Assembly: GCA_020634885.1 (NCBI GenBank)
Contig: JACKAW010000001.1
Location: 372,001-436,000 of the forward strand
Origin: Anaerolineales bacterium
Lineage (GTDB): Bacteria > Chloroflexota > Anaerolineae > Anaerolineales > Villigracilaceae
Reading direction: 5' to 3'
DNA length: 64,000 nucleotides
Part shown: positions 1 through 8,758 of the stretch, piece after piece
Numbering within the stretch: position 1 is the stretch's first letter
How the letters are laid out: every line of letters starts with the position of its first letter
Notes under the pieces: generated by a model
Databases searched by the model: none
Seen by the model: only the letters and a program-made list of their open reading frames with translations
Told to the model about the DNA's origin: nothing
Made by a program: the position numbers and the translations under genes

Positions 1-33
1 GCGGATGCAGCCCCAATGACTGCATCCGCTTTT
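1..33. terminator. Hairpin terminator at window edge
   Basis: A 9-bp perfect stem (1-9 with 21-29) is followed by four T on the plus strand. It lies just past the stop of pyruvate kinase, which reads leftward, and may also end a gene lying outside the window to the left. The T-run for the minus strand, if any, would be outside the window. Confidence 0.6.
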
Positions 34-41
34 GATTCAAA

Positions 42-1520
42 TTAATCCGTTTTTTTCTCTGCCAGTTTTCGCATCAAGGTTACAGATGGCTGGCTTGCAA
101 CCGTGTGAAGTAATGCCATGTTTGGGGGGCGCTGCTCGCCGATGGGGAAGCCGCAAACAAGCACCACCTGTTGCCCTGCCTGAATTCCAGATTTTAGCAG
201 GACTGCATCCACTTCGGAAAGCATGTCGTCCATTGTTTTTGCGTACTTCACGAGGTGTGGGTCAACGCCCCAAAGGAAGGCGAGTTGATTGTAGGTTTCA
301 GGTTCGGGGGTAAAAGCGAGGATCTGCTTGGAGGGGCGCACCTTAGACATAAGCCAGGCGGAACGTCCGCGCATGGTAAAGACGGATACCGCCTGTACCT
401 CGGGATCGCTGACCAACACTTTGGATGCGCGTGCCATTGTTGCGGCGTCGCTCGCACCTAAATCGGATGTTCTATCCTGGCGCGTTCCCCATTCGGCAAA
501 ATGGGTTTCAGCTTCTGCAACAATACGCGCCATGATTTCCACTGCGAGGCTGGGGTATTCACCCGAGGCGGTTTCAGCAGAAAGCATCACTGCGTCTGTG
601 CCATCGAAGACTGCGTTCGCCACGTCTGACGCTTCAGCGCGGGTGGGCAACGGGTTTTGGATCATGGATTCGAGCATTTGTGTGGCAGTGATAACGAGTT
701 TGGCACGGTCGTTCGCGGCGCGGATGATCATTTTTTGAAGCGGGGGCACCCGTTCTGGAGGGAGTTCCACACCGAGGTCGCCACGAGCAACCATGACTCC
801 ATCGACAACATCTAGAATTTCGTTAAGTTCTTCGAGGGCTTCCGGTTTTTCCAATTTTGCGATCAGCATGGGTTCGTGCTTACCGGCTGAATATTCATGA
901 ATGGCAGCGCGCACTTCACGCACATCGTCTGCGCTACGTACAAAAGAAATGGCAACTGCATCAACGTTCTGTGAAATACCGAAGGCAAGGTCGGCTTTGT
1001 CTTTTTCGGTAAAGCCTGCGATACGCAGTTTTACGCCGGGCAGGTTTATACCTTTATGAGATGTGAGCGTGCCGCCAACCAGAACTTTTGCATGGACAAG
1101 CCGTCCTTTGGCTGAGGTAACGAGGAGTGCAAGCCTGCCGTCATCCAACAGGAGTTTATCGCCTTCGTGAACAGATTCAAACAGCTCACGAAAATCGACG
1201 GGGATGAGCTGGCATCCATTGACGGGCGGGGTATCGTTCGTGGCATATAAACATACTTCCTCCCCTACAGTCAGTTGAAGTGGGGTTTCAATTTTCCCCA
1301 CACGAATTTTTGGTCCTTGTAGATCCTGCAAAATTCCAATAGGCATGTTGATACGCTTTGAGACTTCGCGTATTCTGGCTACGCGCATCTTGTGTTGTTC
1401 ATGGGTTCCGTGCGAGAAATTGAGGCGGGCAACATTCATGCCTGCTTTGATCAGTGATTCGAGAGCCTTTTCAGAATCTGAGGCTGGACCAATGGTGGCG
1501 ACGATCTTGGTTTTACGCAT
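42..1520 (-). CDS. pyk: Pyruvate kinase
   Basis: Cytoplasmic glycolytic enzyme that converts phosphoenolpyruvate and ADP to pyruvate and ATP. At 492 residues it is a full-length bacterial form. The N-terminus carries the KIVATIGPAS strand and ARLNFSHG. The barrel carries the IAKLEKPEA segment with the catalytic Lys (about residue 225), the metal-binding VARGDLGVELP (about 248) and ATQMLESM (about 282). The C-terminal allosteric domain is complete. The ATG has a purine-rich stretch upstream on the minus strand. The gene stands alone, with a 345-bp gap separating it from the CoA-transferase operon. No unusual substitutions seen. Confidence 0.97.
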   Translation of the reverse strand: MRKTKIVATIGPASDSEKALESLIKAGMNVARLNFSHGTHEQHKMRVARIREVSKRINMPIGILQDLQGPKIRVGKIETPLQLTVGEEVCLYATNDTPPVNGCQLIPVDFRELFESVHEGDKLLLDDGRLALLVTSAKGRLVHAKVLVGGTLTSHKGINLPGVKLRIAGFTEKDKADLAFGISQNVDAVAISFVRSADDVREVRAAIHEYSAGKHEPMLIAKLEKPEALEELNEILDVVDGVMVARGDLGVELPPERVPPLQKMIIRAANDRAKLVITATQMLESMIQNPLPTRAEASDVANAVFDGTDAVMLSAETASGEYPSLAVEIMARIVAEAETHFAEWGTRQDRTSDLGASDAATMARASKVLVSDPEVQAVSVFTMRGRSAWLMSKVRPSKQILAFTPEPETYNQLAFLWGVDPHLVKYAKTMDDMLSEVDAVLLKSGIQAGQQVVLVCGFPIGEQRPPNMALLHTVASQPSVTLMRKLAEKKTD

Positions 1521-1865
1521 TGCTTTTTTTCCTATTCGATAAATATTTGAATTATTGTCAGACCTCTGGCAAAATCAATTGTGTTCAAAGCCAGTGCGTA
1601 CGGTGCCGCCAGCTTGATACTCAATTGGTATTTTGAATACGGTTGGTTTGCGAGAAATCCAATGCCTTTCACCTCTTTAGAGCTGAAAAGCACAGCGATA
1701 GAGTTTACCAGAGATTAGTTTTACCTCGCAACTATTATCTGGTTAACAACAAATCAGGCGTGGAGTTACGGGACTCTACGCCTGATTTGTATTTTTTCTT
1801 CTTTTTACAAATTCTATTTAAGTAGTCGGTCGAAATAGATCTTACAAGAATATGCCGGGGTTACA
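1521..1865. other. Intergenic gap with one strong hairpin
   Basis: This 345-bp gap lies between the pyruvate kinase start and the CoA-transferase stop, both on the minus strand. I see no convincing ORF or RNA fold. It holds the pyk leader at its left end and a strong hairpin at 1749-1790, listed separately. Confidence 0.5.
1749..1800. terminator. Strong intrinsic terminator hairpin
   Basis: A 17-bp stem with one wobble pair (1749-1765 with 1774-1790) and an 8-nt loop, followed on the plus strand by ATTTTTTCTT. It sits downstream of the minus-strand CoA-transferase operon and probably ends it. The better U-tract, however, faces the plus strand, where no gene is visible upstream. Confidence 0.7.
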
Positions 1866-3176
1866 CTACACGTAATGCATTTCCTTTGCTTGTCTTTGCA
1901 GGTCTTCCCGGAAGATCGGGTTTGCCACGTTGATCAATGCTTGTGCGCGCTGGCGGATCGTTTTGCCGTACAGGTCAGCGATGCCATATTCTGTAACCAC
2001 GTAGCGAATATGATTACGGGTTGTAACCACGCCTGCGCCGGGTTTGAGCATGGCAGTGATCTTGCTGATCTGCGTGCCGTCTCGCATGACAGCAGTGCTG
2101 GGAAGCGCAATGATGGGAACACCGCCCTTGGAACGCGATGCTCCATAGATGAAGTCTAATTGTCCACCGACGCCGCTGAATAGTTTGGGACCAATACTAT
2201 CTGCGCACACCTGTCCGGTCAGGTCTACTTCTATGGCAGAGTTGACCGCCACCATACGTTCGTTTTGCGCGATGATAAAGGGATCATTTACGTATTCGGT
2301 TGGGTGCATCTCCACCATGGGGTTATCGTTCACCCAGTTATAAAGTTTTCCTGTCCCTAAAATAAACCCGGCAACGATCTTGCCCGGATGCAGGGTCTTG
2401 CGGGCATTGGTTAGAACGCCAGCATTCACAAGGTCAATCACGCCATCTGAGAACAATTCGGTGTGAATACCCAGATCGCGTTTATCCATCAGGAATTTCA
2501 AGACCGCATCGGGAATTGAGCCGATGCCCAATTGCATGGTTGCGCCATCAGGGATCAATGAAGCGACATGCCCGGCAATGCCCTGGATAATCTCGGAGTT
2601 GCCTTCCGCTGTCATCTTGTGTTCAGGGATGGGGTAGTTCACCGGCACAATATGCGTGAGGCGGCTGACATGAATGAATGAGTCGCCCAGGGTGCGGGGC
2701 ATCTGGTCGTTTACTTCAGCAATGATGATCTTTGCAGATTCTGCGGCAGATTTGGTTAGCCCAACCTCTACGCCTAAACTGCAAAAGCCGTGCTCATCTG
2801 GCGTGGATACATGAATCAACGCCACGTCAATTGGCAGAACACCACGCTTAAAAAGAAGGGGGAATTCAGAGAGAAGGACGGGAGTGAAATCGGCGCGTCC
2901 TTCTTGAACTGCTTTACGGATATTTGCGCTGATAAACATGGAGTTCACCCGCAGGTGTCCTTCCATGGCTTCACTAACGTAATCTGCTGCGCCAACGGTC
3001 AAAGCCTGGCACACTTCAACATCCTGCACGTTTGGTGCGAATTCCACTAATGCCGCAAGTAAAGTTTTAGGAACGGAGACATTTCCGGTTAGAAATACAC
3101 GCTGCCCAGATTTGATCACCTTTACCGCTTCGGCAGCAGTGGTCACCCGGGATTGATAAATGGAAGCGGGATTCAT
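1866..3176 (-). CDS. Acetyl-CoA hydrolase/transferase family CoA-transferase (4-hydroxybutyrate/butyrate type)
   Basis: Family I-type CoA-transferase moving CoA between acetyl-CoA and another short acyl acid. At 436 residues it matches the 4-hydroxybutyrate/butyryl-CoA:acetate transferases. The predicted catalytic glutamate is Glu240 in HTELFSDG, and the glycine-rich GVGGQLDFIYGA loop follows at about 338-349. Its ATG shares one base with the stop codon of alanine dehydrogenase upstream, so the two are very likely translated together. The exact acyl substrate cannot be read from sequence. An acetyl-CoA hydrolase activity is the main alternative. Confidence 0.88.
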   Translation of the reverse strand: MNPASIYQSRVTTAAEAVKVIKSGQRVFLTGNVSVPKTLLAALVEFAPNVQDVEVCQALTVGAADYVSEAMEGHLRVNSMFISANIRKAVQEGRADFTPVLLSEFPLLFKRGVLPIDVALIHVSTPDEHGFCSLGVEVGLTKSAAESAKIIIAEVNDQMPRTLGDSFIHVSRLTHIVPVNYPIPEHKMTAEGNSEIIQGIAGHVASLIPDGATMQLGIGSIPDAVLKFLMDKRDLGIHTELFSDGVIDLVNAGVLTNARKTLHPGKIVAGFILGTGKLYNWVNDNPMVEMHPTEYVNDPFIIAQNERMVAVNSAIEVDLTGQVCADSIGPKLFSGVGGQLDFIYGASRSKGGVPIIALPSTAVMRDGTQISKITAMLKPGAGVVTTRNHIRYVVTEYGIADLYGKTIRQRAQALINVANPIFREDLQRQAKEMHYV

Positions 3177-4264
3177 TAAGCTGCCTCCTGCCCGCTAAAG
3201 CGGACCAAATTCAGCATCTTACCGTCGTGTGTGTTAACTGCCGCATAGACAGAAGGGTTCTTCTTCATCACTTCGCTAATTCCGTTGTTGGCAATATCAG
3301 CAATATATGGAATTGCTGAATTTAAAAATACATGACTGGCAGTGCGCGCCACGAGGCTGGCAATATTGGGAACGCAGTAATGCACTACGTTTTCCTCAAT
3401 AAATGCAGGGTTGTCGTGCATTGTGGGGCGCGAGGTTTCCACACATCCGCCCTGATCAATGCTGACATCAATGATGACAGAACGGGGTTTCATGGCACGC
3501 ACCATATCGCGTGTTACTACAACAGGCGCGCGTTGCCCGCTGACGAGCACTGCACCCACCACAACATCGGCAAAAGCTGTTACACGCTCGATATTACGCT
3601 TGGTTGCCATCATGGTGACCACACCTGGCATTTTCTCATGGATGTTCTCAAGCGCAGCCATGTTCGTATCCAACAATGTGACATGCGCACCGGCATTCAA
3701 TACCGCACGAGCGGCAGACGTTCCAACTCCGCCGCCACCGATGATCACAACTTCGGCGGGAGGAACGCCAGGAACACCGCTGAGCATAATGCCCTTGCCG
3801 CCCCGGTTGGTTTGCAGCCAGCGGGCTGCAATCTGCGCCACCATGGCGCCACAGATCAAACTAAACGGACGGAGAACAACGCGCCCGCCATCATCATCTG
3901 TGATCTGCTCGTACGCCAGCGCCGTGATCTTCTTCTCGAGCAGCAGGTCGATCTGGTCTTGCGATGCAGACGCCAGGTGTAAAAAACCCGCCAGAATCGA
4001 GCCGTCCTGCATCCACTCCAACTCTTTTTGTAAAGGGCGGGAAATCTTCAATAACAAATCTGCCCGTCCAAATACCTCTTCAGCCGAGAAGGCAATTCGT
4101 GCCCCTGCTTTTTCGTAATCTTCGTCCTTGAACCCGGCTCCAGCCCCAGCTTCGTGTTCAACAAATATCTGGTGACCTAAATTTTTTAGTATCTCAACTC
4201 CGGCAGGCGAAAGACCCACCCGATACTCAAACGGACGACTTTCTTTGGGAATTCCAATATACAT
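3176..4264 (-). CDS. ald: Alanine dehydrogenase
   Basis: NAD-dependent interconversion of L-alanine with pyruvate and ammonia. Starting at 4264 gives 362 residues; a GGAGGAAGT ribosome-binding site sits directly before this ATG. A longer reading frame begins at 4285 but would run through that site and part of a hairpin. The N-terminus GIPKE, the LLLKISRP lysine, the FLHLA histidine and the Rossmann loop VVIIGGGGVGTSA are all as in the family. Its stop overlaps the ATG of the CoA-transferase by one base. The pair suggests linked handling of pyruvate nitrogen and acyl-CoA during amino-acid fermentation. Confidence 0.95.
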   Translation of the reverse strand: MYIGIPKESRPFEYRVGLSPAGVEILKNLGHQIFVEHEAGAGAGFKDEDYEKAGARIAFSAEEVFGRADLLLKISRPLQKELEWMQDGSILAGFLHLASASQDQIDLLLEKKITALAYEQITDDDGGRVVLRPFSLICGAMVAQIAARWLQTNRGGKGIMLSGVPGVPPAEVVIIGGGGVGTSAARAVLNAGAHVTLLDTNMAALENIHEKMPGVVTMMATKRNIERVTAFADVVVGAVLVSGQRAPVVVTRDMVRAMKPRSVIIDVSIDQGGCVETSRPTMHDNPAFIEENVVHYCVPNIASLVARTASHVFLNSAIPYIADIANNGISEVMKKNPSVYAAVNTHDGKMLNLVRFSGQEAA

Positions 4265-4283
4265 ACTTCCTCCATATACAGTC

Positions 4284-4316
4284 AAACCTCCGAGGAATGC
4301 ACCGCCTCGGAGGTTT
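4284..4316. terminator. Hairpin between ornithine aminotransferase and ald
   Basis: A 12-bp perfect stem (4284-4295 with 4305-4316) lies between the stop of the aminotransferase and the ald ribosome-binding site. The U-tract on the minus strand is short (three T), so it may be a weak terminator or a processing or attenuation hairpin in a shared transcript. Confidence 0.55.
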
Positions 4317-4321
4317 ATAAA

Positions 4322-5515
4322 TTACGGTATATTGAGCACTTCGCGGATTGCCGGAAGCGCCCAATCAATCGTTTCTTTATCAATGACCAGCGGCGGTGCA
4401 AAGCGGATCACATTATCGTGAGTCTCTTTGGCAAGAATACCGCGGTCTTTCAATGCCTCGCAAAAACGGCGGGCTTTGGTGTGTAGTTCAACAGCGATCA
4501 ATAATCCTCTGCCGCGCACTTCCTTGACATGCGGGCTGGGAATTTCACTCAATTGTTCCATAAAATATGTACCCAACTCAGCAGCACGTTCGGCAAGTTT
4601 TTCTTCGCGCAGCACTTTCAGCGAAGCCCGTGCTACAGCCGCCGCCAATGGATTTCCGCCAAAAGTTGAACCATGTTCACCTGGCTGAAACAAGCCCAAA
4701 ATGGATTTATCTGCAAGTACCGCAGAGACGGGATAAAAGCCGCCAGAGAGCGCTTTGCCGACGATGGTGATATCAGCGTGGACATTTTCATAATGGGCAG
4801 CGAACAGTTTCCCCGTCCGGCATAGACCCGTTTGAATTTCGTCCGCGATAAACAGCACATTATTCTTCTTGCAAATTTCAGAGACCTTTTTCAAGTATCC
4901 ATCAGGCGGAATGATAACGCCTGCTTCGCCCTGAATTGGCTCAAGCATTACCGCGGCGGTATTGGGAGTAATAGCGCCCTCAATAGCCTGCGCATCGCCA
5001 TAGTTTACAATCACAAACCCGGGAGTGAACGGACCAAAATCATCACGATAAGACGGCTCGGTAGAAAACGAGACAATGGTCACTGTGCGTCCGTGAAAGT
5101 TATTGCCCACCACAATGATCTCTGCCTGATGGCGGGGAACTTTCTTAACCACATATGCCCATTTGCGGGCAAGCTTTACCGCGGTTTCAACTGCCTCTGC
5201 GCCTGAGTTCATCGGCAGCGACATTTCATATCCGGTCATTTCAGATAACTCTTTATAAAGAAGCGGGAGTTGGTCATTGCGAAATGCGCGTGAAGTGAGC
5301 GTAACCCGTTTTGCCTGATCAAGCATGGCTTTCAAGATTTCGGGGTGAACATGTCCCTGGTTGACGGCGGAGTAGGCAGAGAGACAATCCAGATATTTTT
5401 TTCCATCCACATCATACACCCACACCCCTTCTGCCTTTTCGATCACAACATCCAGCGGATGATAATTATGCGCCCCGTACTGATCCTCAATCTCGATAAA
5501 TTCCTGAGTATTCAT
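4322..5515 (-). CDS. rocD: Ornithine aminotransferase (ornithine-oxo-acid transaminase)
   Basis: PLP class III aminotransferase moving the delta-amino group of ornithine to 2-oxoglutarate, giving glutamate-5-semialdehyde. The 397-residue length and the N-terminal YGAHNYHPLDVV segment fit RocD better than acetylornithine aminotransferase. Motifs seen are MNSGAEAVE, FHGRT (about 140), FIADEIQTG (about 222) and the PLP lysine Lys254 in IVGKALSGG. The ATG follows AAGGACG with good spacing. It lies directly after ornithine carbamoyltransferase on the same strand, so both enzymes act on ornithine. An acetylornithine aminotransferase role is less likely but not excluded. Confidence 0.92.
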   Translation of the reverse strand: MNTQEFIEIEDQYGAHNYHPLDVVIEKAEGVWVYDVDGKKYLDCLSAYSAVNQGHVHPEILKAMLDQAKRVTLTSRAFRNDQLPLLYKELSEMTGYEMSLPMNSGAEAVETAVKLARKWAYVVKKVPRHQAEIIVVGNNFHGRTVTIVSFSTEPSYRDDFGPFTPGFVIVNYGDAQAIEGAITPNTAAVMLEPIQGEAGVIIPPDGYLKKVSEICKKNNVLFIADEIQTGLCRTGKLFAAHYENVHADITIVGKALSGGFYPVSAVLADKSILGLFQPGEHGSTFGGNPLAAAVARASLKVLREEKLAERAAELGTYFMEQLSEIPSPHVKEVRGRGLLIAVELHTKARRFCEALKDRGILAKETHDNVIRFAPPLVIDKETIDWALPAIREVLNIP

Positions 5516-5555
5516 TGAATAAGCGTCCTTTGGTTTTGGGTTTTTAAATAAAATC

Positions 5556-6482
5556 CTATGCTACACCAAGCACACGCGCAAGGATTGCCTTTTGCGCATG
5601 AAGGCGGTTATGCGCCTGCGGGAAGATCACCGAATGCGAACCATCCGCCACCTCATCAGTTAATTCCTGATTTCGATGGGCAGGCAGACAGTGCATCACG
5701 ATCACATCCTTATCTGCTTCACCTACTAATTTGGCATTCACTTGATAAGGTGGAAAAACCTTTTCGCGCCTGGCAGTCTCTTCTTCCTGTCCCATACTGG
5801 TCCATGTATCGGTGTAGATCACATGAGCGCCTTTCACAGCATCATGCGGATCACGCAGGAAGGTAAATTTACTGCCAGTCTTTTTTGCTATGACATCTCC
5901 AATTTCAACCGCTTTTGGATCCATATCGTAGCCTTCGGGGTTGGCAATGGTGAAATTCCAACCCATTTGTGCAGCAACATGCATAAGCGATACCGCTACA
6001 TTATTGGCGTCACCCACGTAGCTTACAGTCAAACCCTTTGAATCCACGCCAAATTTTTCAATGATGGTCAGAGCATCTGCCATGCCCTGACAGGGATGGT
6101 TGTAATCGCTCAAGCCGTTTATCACGGGAACATCTGACCACTTGGCAAGCTCAACCACATGCGCGTGATCAAAGGTGCGCGCCATGAGGATCTGCACATA
6201 GCCTGAAAGGACGCGGGCAATATCTGCGATCGATTCGCGCTTCCCCAAGCCAATCTCATTTGGCGAAAGATAAAGCGCATCGCCGCCGCAATGACGCATT
6301 GCCATATCAAAAGAAACGCGAGTTCGCAGGCTGGGCTTTTGAAAGATCATCCCCAATACTTTTCCTTCAAAAATGGGCTTGTTACCGCCTGCAAAATATT
6401 CTTTTTTTAGCTCAACTGCGAGGTCAAGCAGATTTTTGATCTCACCCGAAGTATGGTCGGAGATCGCAATAAAGTCTTTCAT
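5556..6482 (-). CDS. argF: Ornithine carbamoyltransferase
   Basis: Transfers carbamoyl from carbamoyl phosphate to ornithine to give citrulline (arginine synthesis, or the reverse in degradation). The ATG at 6482 (308 residues) is chosen because GAGGAG precedes it; an upstream in-frame TTG at 6500 overlaps that site. The carbamoyl-phosphate motif reads SLRTR (residues 51-55), a known variant of STRTR. HPCQ and HCLPAHR follow as expected. A TATACT -10-like box lies at 6507-6512. Only 40 bp separate it from rocD, suggesting one transcript. Confidence 0.95.
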   Translation of the reverse strand: MKDFIAISDHTSGEIKNLLDLAVELKKEYFAGGNKPIFEGKVLGMIFQKPSLRTRVSFDMAMRHCGGDALYLSPNEIGLGKRESIADIARVLSGYVQILMARTFDHAHVVELAKWSDVPVINGLSDYNHPCQGMADALTIIEKFGVDSKGLTVSYVGDANNVAVSLMHVAAQMGWNFTIANPEGYDMDPKAVEIGDVIAKKTGSKFTFLRDPHDAVKGAHVIYTDTWTSMGQEEETARREKVFPPYQVNAKLVGEADKDVIVMHCLPAHRNQELTDEVADGSHSVIFPQAHNRLHAQKAILARVLGVA

Positions 6483-6566
6483 TTCGTTTAGTCTCCTCAA
6501 AACGAAAGTATATCTTTATTGTCTTGTTTTGGCACGTCCCAAGCATCACTCAATCCATATGACAAA

Positions 6567-7469
6567 TTACGCCTGCCGTACCTTCTTCCAATAACGCATT
6601 AAGCCATCTGCACTCATTCCTACCGGGTTCGAGAGCGAATACGCCCGTACTACATCGTCAGTTAAATTCTTTGCGCGGCTTTCTTCTTCCATCCAAAGGG
6701 TAAACGCCTGCCGCAGTTCATCCATGGAAGGGTCTTTTTCCATCACAGTTTCAAGCCATGTTTCCATTGCCGCCAACGTCTCATCGAGGGTTTTCAAATG
6801 CCAGTCTACATCGTCAAACATGCCAAAATGAGTTGGCGCAATATGCGAGAGTTTAAATCCGCGCAAACGGGCAATGCTTTCACGCCAACGCCCAAAATGC
6901 AATTCGGGCGGCGGCATGGGCGCACGCAAATACGCAAAGCCAGGAATACGCACCCCGCCCACGTCGCCGCTAAAACATGTATCTTCAAAAAGATAGGAAT
7001 AATGATGTTCAGCGTGCCCGGGAGTATGAAGCGGTAAAAAACGCAGATTGCCAATGACGATCTCCTCCGCATCATTCGGGACTTTGAGTTGATTCTGCGC
7101 TACCGGCAGGAACTCACCCCAGAGAGTGTCCATCCTATCTCCGTAAATACGGGTGGCGCTGGCAATCAACTTTTCGGGGTTGAGCAGGTGCGGTGCGCCA
7201 ATGGGGTGGACGTAAATTTCTGCGCCCTGCCGCGAAAGCCAGCCTGCCGCACCGGCATGGTCGAGATGAATATGCGTTAGCAGAACGTGAGTCACGTTTC
7301 GGGTGGAAAAACCCTCATTCGCCAGACCAGCCTCAAGCGAGGGAAGAGTCGAGCCGGGACCGGCTTCCACTAAAACGACAGCATCACCATCACAAATGAG
7401 GTGGGATGCGATGGCTTGTGTCTTGTTTTGAAAATTCAGATCAAGGGTGATGATTCGGGGGTTTGCCAT
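6567..7469 (-). CDS. MBL-fold metallo-hydrolase
   Basis: Metallo-beta-lactamase fold hydrolase of 300 residues, predicted cytoplasmic. Metal ligands are visible: HIHLDH (66-71), TPGHAEHH (about 150), SGD (about 167) and PTHFG (about 217), with a helical C-terminal extension after the core. Its first 34 bases overlap the 3' end of the DUF58 gene, so it belongs to the MoxR-DUF58-MBL transcription unit. The substrate is unknown; glyoxalase II-like thioesters or lactones are possible, but nothing in the sequence decides. Confidence 0.85.
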   Translation of the reverse strand: MANPRIITLDLNFQNKTQAIASHLICDGDAVVLVEAGPGSTLPSLEAGLANEGFSTRNVTHVLLTHIHLDHAGAAGWLSRQGAEIYVHPIGAPHLLNPEKLIASATRIYGDRMDTLWGEFLPVAQNQLKVPNDAEEIVIGNLRFLPLHTPGHAEHHYSYLFEDTCFSGDVGGVRIPGFAYLRAPMPPPELHFGRWRESIARLRGFKLSHIAPTHFGMFDDVDWHLKTLDETLAAMETWLETVMEKDPSMDELRQAFTLWMEEESRAKNLTDDVVRAYSLSNPVGMSADGLMRYWKKVRQA

Positions 7470-8755
7470 GGGTGAAATTCCTGAAAGTTAGTTTTGGTGA
7501 ACATGCCTGAAAGAGCGAGCGAAATATCTTCTCCGCAGGCAAGAACAACCACCGGAATGCGCCGCTCGCGCAGAGAATTTGCAAGATCGGTTGTACCTGA
7601 GGGTCCGGCAAATGTGCCTGCATTCAACAACACCACAAGCGGCGATAAAAAGCGCCGCTGCAATTCATCTACAGCGTGGAGCAGGTCTATGCTGACAGCA
7701 GGTGTAATGAGTATAACGCTTGAGCCTTGGGGTAAAAGTGCCGCCTGGGTGGCAATCAGTTCGGCAAGCGAAAGCGAGCCATCCGCTTTTACAAATGCAA
7801 GTGTTTCAAGTATCTTCGCCTCCTGCCTTTCTCCCCGTTCGGCAGGGATAACGTGGTAGGTCTGCCCTGCACTGGCATAGCCTACGGCGCGGTGTTGGCG
7901 CAAATAATAATTCACGAGCGATGCGGCAACGCTGACGGAATATTCCAAGGTGGCTGGGGGTAATTCTATTTTTGGTCTTTTTCTCAAGAGCGAATCGTTG
8001 AATGTCACTTCCTGTTCTTTGTATGTTTTTTGATAATGATTTTTTTTCAACGCATCAAAAAACAACCAGACTTCTGCCTGTGGGTCTTGTTCAAATTCCT
8101 TTACCATTAACTTGCCGCGCCGAACACTGGTGAGCCAGTGAATGCGCTTCATTGCGTCACCAGAGACATACTCACGTACACCAGCAGAGTGCGGGGTGAT
8201 ATCGGGTGATTTTTTACGAATGACCTGTCCGCCGGTCAACATGCCTTTGGGAGATGGAAACGATTCAATTTTATGGATCATCGGAAAGACGACCAAGGAT
8301 CCATTTGGCTCGAATATCTTGGAAGCTGTAAATAAACCAAACGGGTCGCCGGTGGTAATACGAGTAGGACCCAACTGAAAACCGCCCCGACGGATAAGCC
8401 AGGTACGCGCAGTGTAGTTTCGAAATCTTTTCCCTTGCAACAGGGTAAATAAACGTGACCCCGCTGCAAAAGGCATATCTGTTTCATTTGTAATTTGCAC
8501 CCATGCGGCAGGGAGTCTGCCATCGTTGGTCAATTTATACTGTTCTTCAAAAATATCCCCCACATTGGCACGGTGCGCACGGGTGACACGCTCCACGCCC
8601 AAGCCGCGTATGACCCAGCGCGTCCAGATAAATGCAGTGAGAGTGAGCAGAATACTACTGTAAATAAAGCGCGAAAAGAGCGGCGCTCCATTTACAAAAG
8701 CGCCGATCACACCTACGCCAAAGATCAGAGCGATCAATATCCGCCCGGGTTTCAT
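7436..8755 (-). CDS. DUF58 domain membrane protein
   Basis: A 439-residue protein with two N-terminal hydrophobic segments (about 5-25 and 28-48), a beta-rich middle region, and the DUF58 core with VREYVSGDAMKRIHW near residue 200. DUF58 proteins commonly pair with MoxR AAA+ ATPases, and a MoxR gene lies 3 bp upstream. Such pairs are thought to be chaperone-like assembly modules, usually beside VWA-domain or transglutaminase genes, which are absent here. The target is therefore unknown. Its 3' end overlaps the following MBL gene by 34 bp. Confidence 0.88.
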   Translation of the reverse strand: MKPGRILIALIFGVGVIGAFVNGAPLFSRFIYSSILLTLTAFIWTRWVIRGLGVERVTRAHRANVGDIFEEQYKLTNDGRLPAAWVQITNETDMPFAAGSRLFTLLQGKRFRNYTARTWLIRRGGFQLGPTRITTGDPFGLFTASKIFEPNGSLVVFPMIHKIESFPSPKGMLTGGQVIRKKSPDITPHSAGVREYVSGDAMKRIHWLTSVRRGKLMVKEFEQDPQAEVWLFFDALKKNHYQKTYKEQEVTFNDSLLRKRPKIELPPATLEYSVSVAASLVNYYLRQHRAVGYASAGQTYHVIPAERGERQEAKILETLAFVKADGSLSLAELIATQAALLPQGSSVILITPAVSIDLLHAVDELQRRFLSPLVVLLNAGTFAGPSGTTDLANSLRERRIPVVVLACGEDISLALSGMFTKTNFQEFHPWQTPESSPLI

Positions 8756-8758
8756 TGT

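Noticed and set aside
1540..1748. A possible structured RNA (6S-like) before the plus-strand terminator
   Set aside because: I could not find the long-range pairing expected for a known RNA family. It is kept only as a low-interest finding on the terminator.
3332..3982. Long plus-strand frame of about 216 codons opposite alanine dehydrogenase
   Set aside because: It is antisense to a full-length, motif-complete gene and its translation shows no domain-like pattern. It arises from codon bias of the real gene.
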